From Leptospiraceae bacterium (GTDB taxonomy: Bacteria; Spirochaetota; Leptospiria; Leptospirales; Leptospiraceae): 16,616 nt of DNA. The translations under genes were made by a program, and so were the position numbers. Positions 1 to 5,990 of the stretch are shown here, piece after piece (the stretch's first letter is position 1; each line of letters starts with the position of its first letter). The stretch covers positions 1-16,616 of the forward strand of contig JAIXRB010000089.1 in NCBI GenBank assembly GCA_027485405.1, in the 5' to 3' direction. The notes under the pieces are model-generated. The model was not told the origin of the DNA and searched no databases. It worked only from the letters and a program-made list of their open reading frames with translations.

Positions 1-81
1 CACAGTGTTACCGATATACCTTTCCTTACACCCCATCCTCGAATCTAATACGACATAATATAAATTATGGGCAGTGACAGA
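1..81. other. Left-edge DNA with no clear gene
   Basis: AT-rich sequence before the repeats of the degenerate insertion sequence. The minus strand is open from 90 to the window edge and begins with two ATG codons (30 codons, starting MMQSVTAHNL), but it has no recognisable motif and no Shine-Dalgarno sequence. Its start codons lie inside the duplicated repeat. I do not call it a gene. Nothing else is visible here. Confidence 0.4.
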
Positions 82-145
82 TTGCATCATGTAATAATCT
101 ACTCCAAATACTGATCGTTGCATCATCTAAGAATCTACTCCAAAT
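82..145. repeat. Tandemly duplicated left end of the IS relic
   Basis: Two direct repeats of 28 bp, at 82-109 and 118-145, start 36 bp apart and match at 26 of 28 positions. Both begin TTGCATCAT and end AATCTACTCCAAAT. The inner copy contains the element's 19-bp left terminal repeat (127-145). The outer copy is the same end with two substitutions. The simplest reading is a local duplication of the IS end plus 9 bp of flank; two nested insertions are an alternative. Confidence 0.75.
127..145 (+). repeat. Left terminal inverted repeat of IS relic
   Basis: A 19-bp sequence identical to the reverse complement of 1174-1192. A second, slightly diverged copy lies just outside it at 91-109. Confidence 0.85.
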
Positions 146-178
146 CTAGATAAGGAAACGTACACTCAGGCTCAGGTA

Positions 179-1147
179 ATGACCATGAAGCTCACGTTAT
201 TGGAACGTTCTATGATGATTAAAGTGTTCAAAGAGAAGTACCTTAGAGAGGACGGTTCTTCGAAAGTTCCCTGACAATATAGTCAAACTGAGATCACGAA
301 AGAAGCGAACTCCGATCTATGATGGCGATGTTTCCTTTTTCTTAGAAAAGATTTGGGAGGTTCTGGATCGTATATGTGGGAAGCGCCTCGTCAAGGCAAT
401 GCCTGATACCTTGGCAAAGCTAGAACAGTTTAAAGTCTTTAAAATCGATAAGAAAACGAAAGAATGCCTACTCTCTATAAGTTCTGCGTCCGTTGACCGT
501 CTTCTAAAATCTGCCAGAAAGAAACTAGGACGCAAAGGAACATCTACAACCAAACAACCGAAATACTTGATAGACAGAATTCCCATCAAGACATTTGGAG
601 AATGGAAAAACTCTCTACCTACGACAACCCCCATATTGAACAGAAAAACTACAGTGTTGTAAGACGTAACACTGGCTATTTGAGATTAGATAAACAGGAG
701 CATGCTGATATTGTCAGAAGTCTCTATCTTGATCTCAATCTATATAATAACTTCTTTTTACCAGTAATGATATTGAAAGAGAAACATCGAATTGGATCCA
801 AATCGATTCGAAAGTATGATGAACCAAAATCTCCGTTCAGACGGTTACTAGATCGAAAAGATATTTCAAAAGAGATCAAGATGAATCTGAAAAGCGCATT
901 CGAAAATCTAAACCTTTTTGAACTAAAGAATCAAATCAACACTTGGCAAAATGAATTCGTTAAACTAGCAGCTCCTATCCGAAATCCAATTGAAAAAGTT
1001 AAAGTAAGAAGAAAGAAAGGAATCGTTCATACAATACCAAAATGGAGACGCGAAGTAAATTCTGATACGAAGAACCCGTTCCTCGAAAGACAACGAATGG
1101 AAGAAATGAGGCGAGCGGCGGAGCAAGTATGGGAAAAAAGAAAATAG
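179..1147 (+). pseudogene. Transposase remnant (DDE/rve type), catalytic core deleted
   Basis: Three pieces remain. The N-terminal piece (179-274, frame 2, 31 codons) starts MTMKLTLLERSMMIKVFKEKY and hits TGA. The second piece (open in frame 3 from about 276 to 662) carries the pre-catalytic region, including DRICGKRLVKAMPDTL, ISSASVDRLL and IPIKTFGEW. The third (602-1147, frame 2) carries the C-terminal region, starting near DNPHIEQKNYSVVRR and including GSKSIRKYDEPKSPFRRLL. In this transposase type the IPI-TF-W segment is followed by the catalytic domain and then by DN-H-EQKN, whose Glu is the last acidic residue of the DDE triad. Here the two motifs are almost fused (about 600-620), so both catalytic Asp residues are gone; from memory of the family roughly 150-200 codons are missing. 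The helix-turn-helix segment between pieces one and two is also missing or scrambled. The product cannot be active. Confidence 0.85.
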
Positions 1148-1173
1148 CTTGGAAGTTTAATTCCATCTGACAT

Positions 1174-1192
1174 ATTTGGAGTAGATTCTTAG
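1174..1192 (-). repeat. Right terminal inverted repeat of IS relic
   Basis: A 19-bp perfect inverted match to 127-145, located 27 bp after the transposase stop codon. Similarity does not extend beyond 1192, which marks the outer edge of the element. Confidence 0.85.
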
Positions 1193-1456
1193 TTGATTTT
1201 CACAACACCCTTTCGAGTAGAAAAATCGAGATGCAAGTCGAGCACAGTAAAAATCCTGGGAAACCCCTGGATTTTTGCGAGCTTAGGACCACGACCGAAC
1301 TGCGCCCCCGCAGGAGGTTGTGAGTCCCGATAAGTCGTAAGACTCATCACTCATTCCTCATCCAAACCAAACTCTCAATCTAAACAAAACCTAAAACCCG
1401 AGATTGGCAACGATTTATCGGTTGCGCTCTCTAAGGAAGCGTGAGCTCTAAGACAA
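1193..1456. other. Gene-free stretch with two hairpins
   Basis: This 264-bp stretch between the IS relic and the first lipoprotein gene has no convincing ORF. It contains a strong hairpin (1249-1276), a weaker one (TGAGTC at 1321-1326 pairing with GACTCA at 1341-1346), and three TCGAG motifs at 1213, 1226 and 1238, about one helical turn apart. GCGCCCCCGCAGG at 1302-1314 is GC-rich compared with its surroundings. Whether this is a dispersed intergenic repeat or an RNA leader cannot be decided here. Confidence 0.4.
1249..1276. other. Hairpin, possible terminator-like element
   Basis: The arms AAAAATCCTGGG (1249-1260) and CCCTGGATTTTT (1265-1276) pair with a single mismatch around a 4-nt loop. 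The A/T outer ends give it the shape of a bidirectional terminator (A-run, stem, T-run). It lies 57 bp beyond the right IS end and about 180 bp before the next gene, so it may block transcription coming out of the element. Confidence 0.5.
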
Positions 1457-2302
1457 ATGTTCTTTCGAATCCTTTTATTTTCGTATCTTCTTGCTTGCTT
1501 TTCTTTTTGTAAAAAGTCAAACGAGGGACCAGATGCCCTTTCCTATCTTGGACTTACATCACTTATCTACCAAAATGCGACTTCAATGGTTTGCAACGCT
1601 TCCCAATTGACCAAGACCCAAGCAAATCGATCCTACCAAACTAGCTTTGAGTCGGTTTCTGAATTTTCCAATTTTTATATCGTTCCAACAAACTACCAAT
1701 CAGCGGCGACTCACTCTTTGACGACCGAACAAAAAGTCACCGGGACGTTTGCACACAAAGCAAGTATCACAGCACTAGGACCAAATTGTTTGTTCCCAAC
1801 CAACTGCAACCACAGAGCATATCCGACGATCCAATTACACAAACTCGCCTCTGGTGGTTTTAAGACACCTGTCTTGATCGAATTTTCCGTTTACCTAGAT
1901 ATGCCTTTAACCTCCCAGGATGATTGGTACAGCTTTGCCACCTACTCAGCTGATGCTTCTGATTCCTGGAAAAGAGTCGTTCTATTGAATACGGACTCGA
2001 AGAACAAAGCTTACTTGATGCATGTCCCTTTGCATGGCCAAAGTAGTCTCACATATCAAAATCCTTCTTTACTCTTTCCACAAAAAAAATGGGTAAAAAT
2101 AAAAACTTGTTTGAATTTAGCTCCAACAAACGGAGAAGCTAAAGTTTGGCAGGATGAAGTCTTAGTATCATCTTCGAAAGTCTCAGGTGGTTGCAGTGTA
2201 TTGGAACAAGCCCATTTTGGTTTATATGCTTCACCTTCACTATCGAGTGGAACAGTCTACAACGATGACTTGTCCATCAGAGAAGTGAGCGAGTGTCCAT
2301 GA
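1457..2302 (+). CDS. Putative lipoprotein with jelly-roll-like C-terminal region
   Basis: The product is 281 residues. It starts with a short hydrophobic signal (residues 2-17) ending FSFC, so Cys18 is the likely lipidated residue in the loose spirochaetal style; Cys14 is an alternative. A Ser/Thr-rich linker follows. The C-terminal half (about 130-278) reads like a concanavalin/LamG-type beta sandwich as seen in some polysaccharide lyases: IEFSVYLDMP, a WKRVVLLNTD strand, WVKIKTCLNL, GEAKVWQDEVLV, HFGLYASPSL and YNDDLSIREV, which is the usual order of hydrophobic strands with a Trp before the 'measure' strand. No catalytic residues could be assigned. Several Cys residues (in PNCLFPTNC, KTCLN, GGCSV and near the C-terminus) could form disulfides outside the cytoplasm. 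The gene stands alone, convergent with the next. The start is preceded by only a weak purine stretch (CTCTAAGACAA). Fold assignment is inference; the function is unknown. Confidence 0.75.
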   Translation: MFFRILLFSYLLACFSFCKKSNEGPDALSYLGLTSLIYQNATSMVCNASQLTKTQANRSYQTSFESVSEFSNFYIVPTNYQSAATHSLTTEQKVTGTFAHKASITALGPNCLFPTNCNHRAYPTIQLHKLASGGFKTPVLIEFSVYLDMPLTSQDDWYSFATYSADASDSWKRVVLLNTDSKNKAYLMHVPLHGQSSLTYQNPSLLFPQKKWVKIKTCLNLAPTNGEAKVWQDEVLVSSSKVSGGCSVLEQAHFGLYASPSLSSGTVYNDDLSIREVSECP

Positions 2303-2340
2303 AAAGACCCTAGCCAAAGAGAAATCTGAAAAGTCCCTCC

Positions 2341-2387
2341 AAAAACGAAAATGGCCCCGGGAACCCTGTGACAAGGTAGCCGAGGCC
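2341..2387 (-). terminator. Rho-independent terminator of the small lipoprotein gene
   Basis: Read on the minus strand, GGCCTCGG-type and CCGGGGCCA arms (plus-strand 2379-2387 and 2352-2360, 8 of 9 positions pairing) form a hairpin. It is followed by TTTTCGTTTTT (plus-strand A-tract 2341-2351). It lies 24 bp after the stop codon of the minus-strand gene. On the plus strand the stem is followed by CCAAAAAG, not a T-run, so it serves the minus strand only. Confidence 0.7.
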
Positions 2388-2410
2388 AAAAAGCTTAAGT
2401 GTTCTTTAAA

Positions 2411-2695
2411 TTACTTAACTGTAGTAAGTTCTAAAGATTCACCCAATGCGTTTCCAGAAAACTCAACTTTCGTTTTGTCTTTTTGGAATTTTTTGTCGAG
2501 TTTGTCTGGGTTGGAAATCATGTACTTAATGCCACCCTCTGCTTCGATAACAAATCCACCTGTTTTTGGAACCATAACAGTTCCTTTTCCAGTAACTGGA
2601 GTTGGTTTTGGTGCTTCTGGAGCTGATTCAGAAGAAGCACATGAAATTACGAAGGAAAGAGCCGCAACAGTAAATAGTGTCGCAAGTTTTTTCAT
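2411..2695 (-). CDS. Small lipoprotein, unknown function
   Basis: The product is 94 residues. It has a clear lipoprotein signal: Lys2-Lys3, a hydrophobic core at 4-15, and FVISC with Cys19 as the lipidation site. A Ser/Pro/Ala-rich tether (20-35) follows. The rest (36-94) is a compact, mostly beta domain with alternating hydrophobic residues (GKGTVMV, GGFVIEAEGGIKYMIS, KVEFSGNALGESLELTTVK), resembling small OB-like periplasmic domains, but I do not recognise the family. The gene is monocistronic. A strong Shine-Dalgarno sequence, AAGGAG (plus 2706-2711), lies 10 nt before the ATG, and a terminator follows the stop. Such small, well-expressed lipoproteins are common in spirochaete envelopes; the role is unknown. 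Confidence 0.85.
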   Translation of the reverse strand: MKKLATLFTVAALSFVISCASSESAPEAPKPTPVTGKGTVMVPKTGGFVIEAEGGIKYMISNPDKLDKKFQKDKTKVEFSGNALGESLELTTVK

Positions 2696-2833
2696 AGTTG
2701 GAAATCTCCTTAATTAGTAAAGAAAGGCTATCCCCAGTTTTTCTTCTTCTCTTTTTTCATTTTTTCTACCTAGATCTAGAATAAACGATCGAGTTTCGGG
2801 AAAGAAACCGCCCTCTGCTAATTTAAAATGGGA

Positions 2834-3817
2834 TTACCTGTCGAAAGTCTGGTTTTGGTAGTAAGGACTCGCGTTTTCTAAAGAACTGAAGCCTAGAATT
2901 TTCATGAAAATTCGATCTAAACCAAGGGAAATCCCAACAGAGGGAGGCAGGAGTTTTGCTTCTAGGTAATGCAAAAAATCCCAATCCAAAGGGAACACTT
3001 CTTTGCCCAAAAGCTGTCGGATTTCTTGTTCTCTTTCAAATCTCAATTTTTGCTCGCTAAAATCGGTTAGCTCTTGAAATGCATTTCCGATTTCAATCCC
3101 ATCCCAATAAACTTCAAATCGTTTGGCTACTCCGTCTTTTACAATCGCCAAACTTGCGCATTCAGCTGGATAGTCTTTACAAAACAAAATTCCTTTTGGC
3201 AAATTGGGTTCGATAAGATTTAGAAAAACCAAAAAAAACAAATCCTCAAAAGGCAAAGCGGTAAGTTTGACATTGCCCCCTTCATACAATTTTTTCTGGA
3301 TGATTGTTTCGATAAGCTCAGCTCTCGTATAACCTTTGCCCGTATTTTCCAAAAACAATTTCTCAACTGTGGTTTCAATAAACATAGAATCAGCTGATAG
3401 TTTTAGCCCAGGTTCCTTAAAAAAGATTTCTTGCAAATAAACGAAAAATCCTTTTATAAACTCAATTAGGTCTGCCATTGCCCAACCTTTCACATACAAT
3501 TCTAACATTAAGAATTCTGCACTATGTATAGAACTACCCTTCTCTCCTGAACGAAACGTATGGGCTATTTCATAAATTCTATCGAACCCAGTCGAAAGGG
3601 TCTCCTTCAATGAATACTCGGGGGATGTTATCAAATAGCCACTTTCCTTTCCATTAGGCGACTTTACTTGGAAGGGATCAAGGTATGGCTCCATTCCAAC
3701 AACTGGTTTGAACGATGGGGTATCTACTTCCAAAAAAGCATGGGTCTCCAAAAATTCTCGAATCGTCCGCAAAAACAGAGAACGTTTAATTTGGATTTCT
3801 TTTGGCAAAGGGAGCAT
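2834..3817 (-). CDS. epmA: Elongation factor P--(R)-beta-lysine ligase
   Basis: The product is 327 residues, matching EpmA/PoxA/GenX (about 325), a shortened class II lysyl-tRNA synthetase paralogue that lacks the anticodon-binding domain and attaches (R)-beta-lysine to a conserved Lys of elongation factor P. Visible are class II motif 1 (VDTPSF, 31-36), the YLITSPEYSLKETL segment (61-74), motif 2 (FRSGEKGSSIHSAEFLMLE, 88-106), the substrate-site segments YPAECASLA (216-224) and EVYWDGIEIGNAFQELTD (235-252), and motif 3 (GISLGLDRIFM, 295-305). The EVYW-GIE--N-F-ELTD string separates it from true LysS. Neither EpmB (lysine aminomutase) nor EF-P is in the window. The start lies only 13 bp from the divergent STAS-like gene and has no obvious Shine-Dalgarno sequence; ATG at 3817 is kept because IKRSLFLRTIREFL, just inside, is conserved. 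A LysS fragment is unlikely. Confidence 0.93.
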   Translation of the reverse strand: MLPLPKEIQIKRSLFLRTIREFLETHAFLEVDTPSFKPVVGMEPYLDPFQVKSPNGKESGYLITSPEYSLKETLSTGFDRIYEIAHTFRSGEKGSSIHSAEFLMLELYVKGWAMADLIEFIKGFFVYLQEIFFKEPGLKLSADSMFIETTVEKLFLENTGKGYTRAELIETIIQKKLYEGGNVKLTALPFEDLFFLVFLNLIEPNLPKGILFCKDYPAECASLAIVKDGVAKRFEVYWDGIEIGNAFQELTDFSEQKLRFEREQEIRQLLGKEVFPLDWDFLHYLEAKLLPPSVGISLGLDRIFMKILGFSSLENASPYYQNQTFDR

Positions 3818-3830
3818 TTAGATTGTCCAA

Positions 3831-4211
3831 ATGGCTGAGAAAACAGAATTCATTTTAGTAGAACAGACAGACAATGTTTTCGAAATTTCCTTTCTCACTG
3901 ATGAGCTAACTGAGAGCGCTGAAGATGAATTTGTTTCTATGAGCTCGCTACTTTTTTTTCAGTCTCGAAACCACATTCAAGTTGATCTCAGTTCATTATC
4001 TTTTGTGCCCTTCTCGTTTCTGCTTCGGCTATTGAACCTAGCAAAAGATTTGCGGGCAAAAAAAAGGGTGCTAGTTCTAGTTGGAATTCCCTACTCTCAG
4101 TTTCACTTCTTAGACCGTTTTCAATTGCAAAAAGTTTTGTTTGAAACTGAATCTGGGTTTTATCGAAGTCTCAAAGACGTCGACTATCCCAAGGAAGAAT
4201 CTCTAAGTTAA
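3831..4211 (+). CDS. STAS-domain-like protein
   Basis: The product is 126 residues, soluble, without signal peptide or membrane segments. The layout resembles STAS domains (anti-sigma-factor antagonists such as SpoIIAA): an N-terminal beta hairpin (about 7-22), a helix (27-45), the strand HIQVDLSSLSFV (48-59), a helix LLRLLNLAKDLRA (64-76), the strand RVLVLVGIP (79-87) and a last helix. The usual phosphoacceptor segment (D-S/T-S-G) reads FVPFSF here (58-63), so classical partner-switching phosphorylation looks lost; Ser62 is a weak substitute. The gene is divergent from epmA (13 bp between starts) and its 3' end overlaps the opposing DUF4279-type gene by 41 bp. No anti-sigma kinase or sigma factor is nearby. 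Fold call is moderate; role is unknown. Confidence 0.65.
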   Translation: MAEKTEFILVEQTDNVFEISFLTDELTESAEDEFVSMSSLLFFQSRNHIQVDLSSLSFVPFSFLLRLLNLAKDLRAKKRVLVLVGIPYSQFHFLDRFQLQKVLFETESGFYRSLKDVDYPKEESLS

Positions 4212-4578
4212 TGCCCAAGTCTCCTAACAACAAAAGGAGACGCTTGTCCAGTAAAATTCCTTTAGTTTCCGGCGATGAAAACTCAGCCGAAGTATAAAAA
4301 CAAACATCACAAATGTCTGAAACTTCTTTTACCTCGTTTCGAACAGCGGCTATTCTTTTTAACAATTCCCAAAGATGATTCTGTAATGGCTCTTTTGCGG
4401 AAAGCTTTGAGTTCAATTGCCAATGGGGAATGCTGGGCTCATTTTCACTGGTCAAGGTATCTCTATCTAGGAAAAAATCCGGATCCATCCCTAGTTTGTG
4501 ACTTACCCAATCGATTTTTAACTTGGGACCAGAAAACACTAGACATGCCCAAGATTTAGCTTCCTTCTTAGTTTCCAT
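4171..4578 (-). CDS. DUF4279-like protein
   Basis: The product is 135 residues, cytoplasmic, with no signal peptide. The arrangement fits the DUF4279 family: an N-terminal strand (ACLVFSG, 11-17), a 'level of measurement' segment (IDWVSHKLGMDPDFFLDRD, 22-40), the typical HWQLNS (52-57), a helix LQNHLWELLKRIAAVRNEV (65-83), then CDVCFYTS (90-97) and a helix with a final LGINLEILPW strand (121-130). The family is widespread and of unknown function, sometimes near toxin-immunity loci, which I do not see here. Its last 41 bp overlap the convergent STAS-like gene and there is no room for a terminator between them. It is divergent from the response regulator gene, with 62 bp between starts. Confidence 0.7.
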   Translation of the reverse strand: METKKEAKSWACLVFSGPKLKIDWVSHKLGMDPDFFLDRDTLTSENEPSIPHWQLNSKLSAKEPLQNHLWELLKRIAAVRNEVKEVSDICDVCFYTSAEFSSPETKGILLDKRLLLLLGDLGINLEILPWDSRRL

Positions 4579-4640
4579 TTAATTTTTTACTTTTTTTTTC
4601 TGATACAAACTGCAATGTAAGAAAGAAAGCAAGGGAAAAA
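4579..4640. promoter_or_regulatory. Divergent intergenic region upstream of the response regulator
   Basis: The 62 bp between two divergent starts must hold the promoters of both the DUF4279-type gene and the response regulator operon. It is very AT-rich, with a TTTTTTACTTTTTTTTT run at 4582-4600 and a GATACAAACTGCAATGTAA stretch at 4602-4620 as a possible core promoter region. AAGGGA at 4631-4636, 4 nt before the ATG at 4641, is a good Shine-Dalgarno sequence. Exact -10/-35 boxes cannot be assigned. Confidence 0.45.
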
Positions 4641-5366
4641 ATGAAAAATATCCTCGTCATTGAAGACGACCCAGACATCGGCAATTTAATTCGCAAATCT
4701 TTAGAGAGTTCTCATTTCGTAACATCTGTTTTTGAAAATGGGGAAGAAGGATTAAAATTCTACAAATCCAACCAACCTGATCTTATCATCTTAGACCTTT
4801 CTCTACCAGATATAGACGGCATGGACATTTGTCGAACCATTCGAAAAACAGACGAATCCACACCTATTTTTATTCTCTCGGCCCGAACTGAAGAAATAGA
4901 TAGAATCATGGGTCTCGAATTAGGTGCTGACGATTACATCACCAAGCCTTTTTCCATTCGAGAGCTAAAAACCAGAGTAGATGTCTTCTTCAGACGTTGG
5001 GACAAAAAAGTAGGAGTAAAGCCCCAACAGAGCCAAAATGGCGAGGTGATTCGCGGAGTCTTAAAAATCGATCCTGTGAGAAGAAAGGTAACCTTGAACG
5101 AAAACATCATCAATATCTCTCGAAAAGAGTTTGATATCCTTCAACTTTTAGCTGGTTCACCTGGGAAGGTCTTCTCTAGAGAAATGATTTTAGAATCGGT
5201 TTGGGGCGTCGAATGGGACGGATTTGAACGAATGATAGATAGCCATATCAAAAGAATCCGCAGCAAACTAGAAAAAAATTCGGCACAACCAGAATGGATT
5301 GAGACGATTTGGGGAATTGGCTATCGTTTTACCGATAATTATGAAAACATAGTCATACCGGAGTAA
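4641..5366 (+). CDS. OmpR/PhoB-family response regulator, no adjacent kinase
   Basis: The product is 241 residues, the standard length. The receiver domain (2-118) has the acidic pocket E8-D9-D10, phosphoacceptor Asp52 (LIILDLSLPDIDG), Ser80 (ILSAR) and Lys102 (YITKPFS), so it should be phosphorylated by a histidine kinase. A C-terminal winged-helix domain (about 138-232) follows, with SRKEFDILQLLAGSPGKVFSRE, the recognition segment MIDSHIKRIRSKLE and the closing ETIWGIGYRF. No kinase gene is in the window. It is the first gene of a tight operon with a YqjD-like, a YqjE-like and a small soluble protein and cutA, so it probably controls this operon. The next gene starts 3 nt after its stop and in the same frame; its Shine-Dalgarno sequence (GGAG, 5360-5363) overlaps the stop region. 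Confidence 0.93.
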   Translation: MKNILVIEDDPDIGNLIRKSLESSHFVTSVFENGEEGLKFYKSNQPDLIILDLSLPDIDGMDICRTIRKTDESTPIFILSARTEEIDRIMGLELGADDYITKPFSIRELKTRVDVFFRRWDKKVGVKPQQSQNGEVIRGVLKIDPVRRKVTLNENIINISRKEFDILQLLAGSPGKVFSREMILESVWGVEWDGFERMIDSHIKRIRSKLEKNSAQPEWIETIWGIGYRFTDNYENIVIPE

Positions 5367-5369
5367 ATC

Positions 5370-5654
5370 ATGCAAGAGACAGTTAAACCTAACTCTTTAC
5401 GTGAAGAAATTAAAACCTACGAGAAAAAAGCGAAAGAAATAGAAGCCAGAGCAAAGGAGAAATATATGGAACAAGTATCAGATATCAAACAAAAATTCGG
5501 AAAAGTGGGCGAAGAAGCTACTCTCAAAGCAAGAGAAGTGATCGACAATGTTGGAAACTACGTAAAAGAAAACCCACAAAAGGCGGCAATCATTGGCTTT
5601 AGCGCCGGTTTGGGTCTTGGTTTGGCATTAGGTTGGCTTTTTAAAAAAAGATAA
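5370..5654 (+). CDS. YqjD/ElaB-like (DUF883) membrane-anchored protein
   Basis: The product is 94 residues. A long charged, Lys/Glu-rich amphipathic helix or coiled coil (about 8-65) leads to a single C-terminal hydrophobic segment (AAIIGFSAGLGLGLALGWLF, 72-91) and a KKR end. This is the layout of the YqjD/ElaB (DUF883) family, including the ENPQKAA box just before the membrane segment (compare ENPW-A in the family). In E. coli these tail-anchored inner-membrane proteins bind ribosomes in stationary phase. The Gly-spaced helix (G76, G80, G82, G84, G88) suggests packing against other membrane helices, possibly the YqjE-like protein encoded next. It begins 3 nt after the response regulator stop. 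Family match is by layout and the ENP motif; function is inferred. Confidence 0.75.
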   Translation: MQETVKPNSLREEIKTYEKKAKEIEARAKEKYMEQVSDIKQKFGKVGEEATLKAREVIDNVGNYVKENPQKAAIIGFSAGLGLGLALGWLFKKR

Positions 5655-5657
5655 ACC

Positions 5658-5987
5658 TTGAAGGAAGACCTACCACCTCGAAAGAAAGGCGGAATTCGAA
5701 AGAGCTTCAATGATCTGATCTCCCGGGCTAGCGAGTACTGGGAGGTTATGATTGTTTATGTTCAAAAAAATCTCCAAGAAATTCTACGAAACATCCTTTG
5801 GACCACCTTACGGGTTTTTCTCTCTCTCTTTTTGATATTTTTCGGACTGGGCTATCTATCTTACTCAGCCTTTTTATTTGCTCAAAAGATGATCACTGGG
5901 GGAGACCCAGTTGTTGCTAGTGCCCTAGTTGGATCGCTTTTTATTCTACTGGCCTCACTTCTTTTGATTCCTCGAACTAAAAAATAA
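5658..5987 (+). CDS. YqjE-like (phage-holin-superfamily) membrane protein
   Basis: The product is 109 residues, starting with TTG 3 nt after the preceding TAA and in the same frame. A basic, soluble N-terminus (1-27) and an amphipathic helix (28-45) precede two membrane helices (about 47-74 and 85-104) and a short RTKK tail. This is the topology of YqjE-type proteins (PF07332-like), which are encoded next to YqjD in many bacteria. No clear Shine-Dalgarno sequence precedes TTG (the upstream stretch is A-rich without GG), so translation probably depends on termination-reinitiation after the upstream gene. The next ATG (about 5748) would remove the conserved amphipathic helix, so TTG is preferred. 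Despite the name, a phage role is unlikely; a membrane stress-response role is inferred from the neighbours. Confidence 0.7.
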   Translation: MKEDLPPRKKGGIRKSFNDLISRASEYWEVMIVYVQKNLQEILRNILWTTLRVFLSLFLIFFGLGYLSYSAFLFAQKMITGGDPVVASALVGSLFILLASLLLIPRTKK

Positions 5988-5990
5988 CAT

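Larger units (their letters stand above)
127..1192 (+). mobile_element. Degenerate, internally deleted insertion sequence
   Basis: The element is bounded by a perfect 19-bp inverted repeat: CTAAGAATCTACTCCAAAT at 127-145 and its exact reverse complement at 1174-1192. Between the ends lie pieces of one transposase gene in two frames. No target-site duplication is visible: the flanks TGCATCAT and TTGATTTT differ, so the insertion is old or its ends have been rearranged. At about 1.07 kb it is shorter than an intact element with a transposase of about 400 residues would need. Because the ends are preserved, it could in principle be moved by an intact relative elsewhere in the genome. The IS family was not assigned; the protein pieces resemble transposases usually annotated 'integrase catalytic domain'. 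Confidence 0.85.

Noticed and set aside
1..90. Minus-strand open frame running off the left edge (30 codons)
   Set aside because: It has no motif or ribosome site, and its two ATG codons lie inside the duplicated IS-end repeat. A partial gene is possible but unsupported.
317..634. Minus-strand ORF of 105 codons
   Set aside because: It lies antisense to the transposase remnant, whose plus-strand frame carries recognisable family motifs.
1321..1346. tRNA-like fold
   Set aside because: Only one short stem is present; there is no cloverleaf, no T-loop GTTCRA and no acceptor pairing.
4580..4605. T-rich run as a terminator
   Set aside because: There is no stem in front of it on either strand, and it lies in a divergent promoter region.
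5658..5987. Phage holin of a prophage remnant
   Set aside because: The topology fits holin-superfamily YqjE-like proteins and the neighbours are a YqjD-like gene, a regulator and cutA. No phage genes are present.
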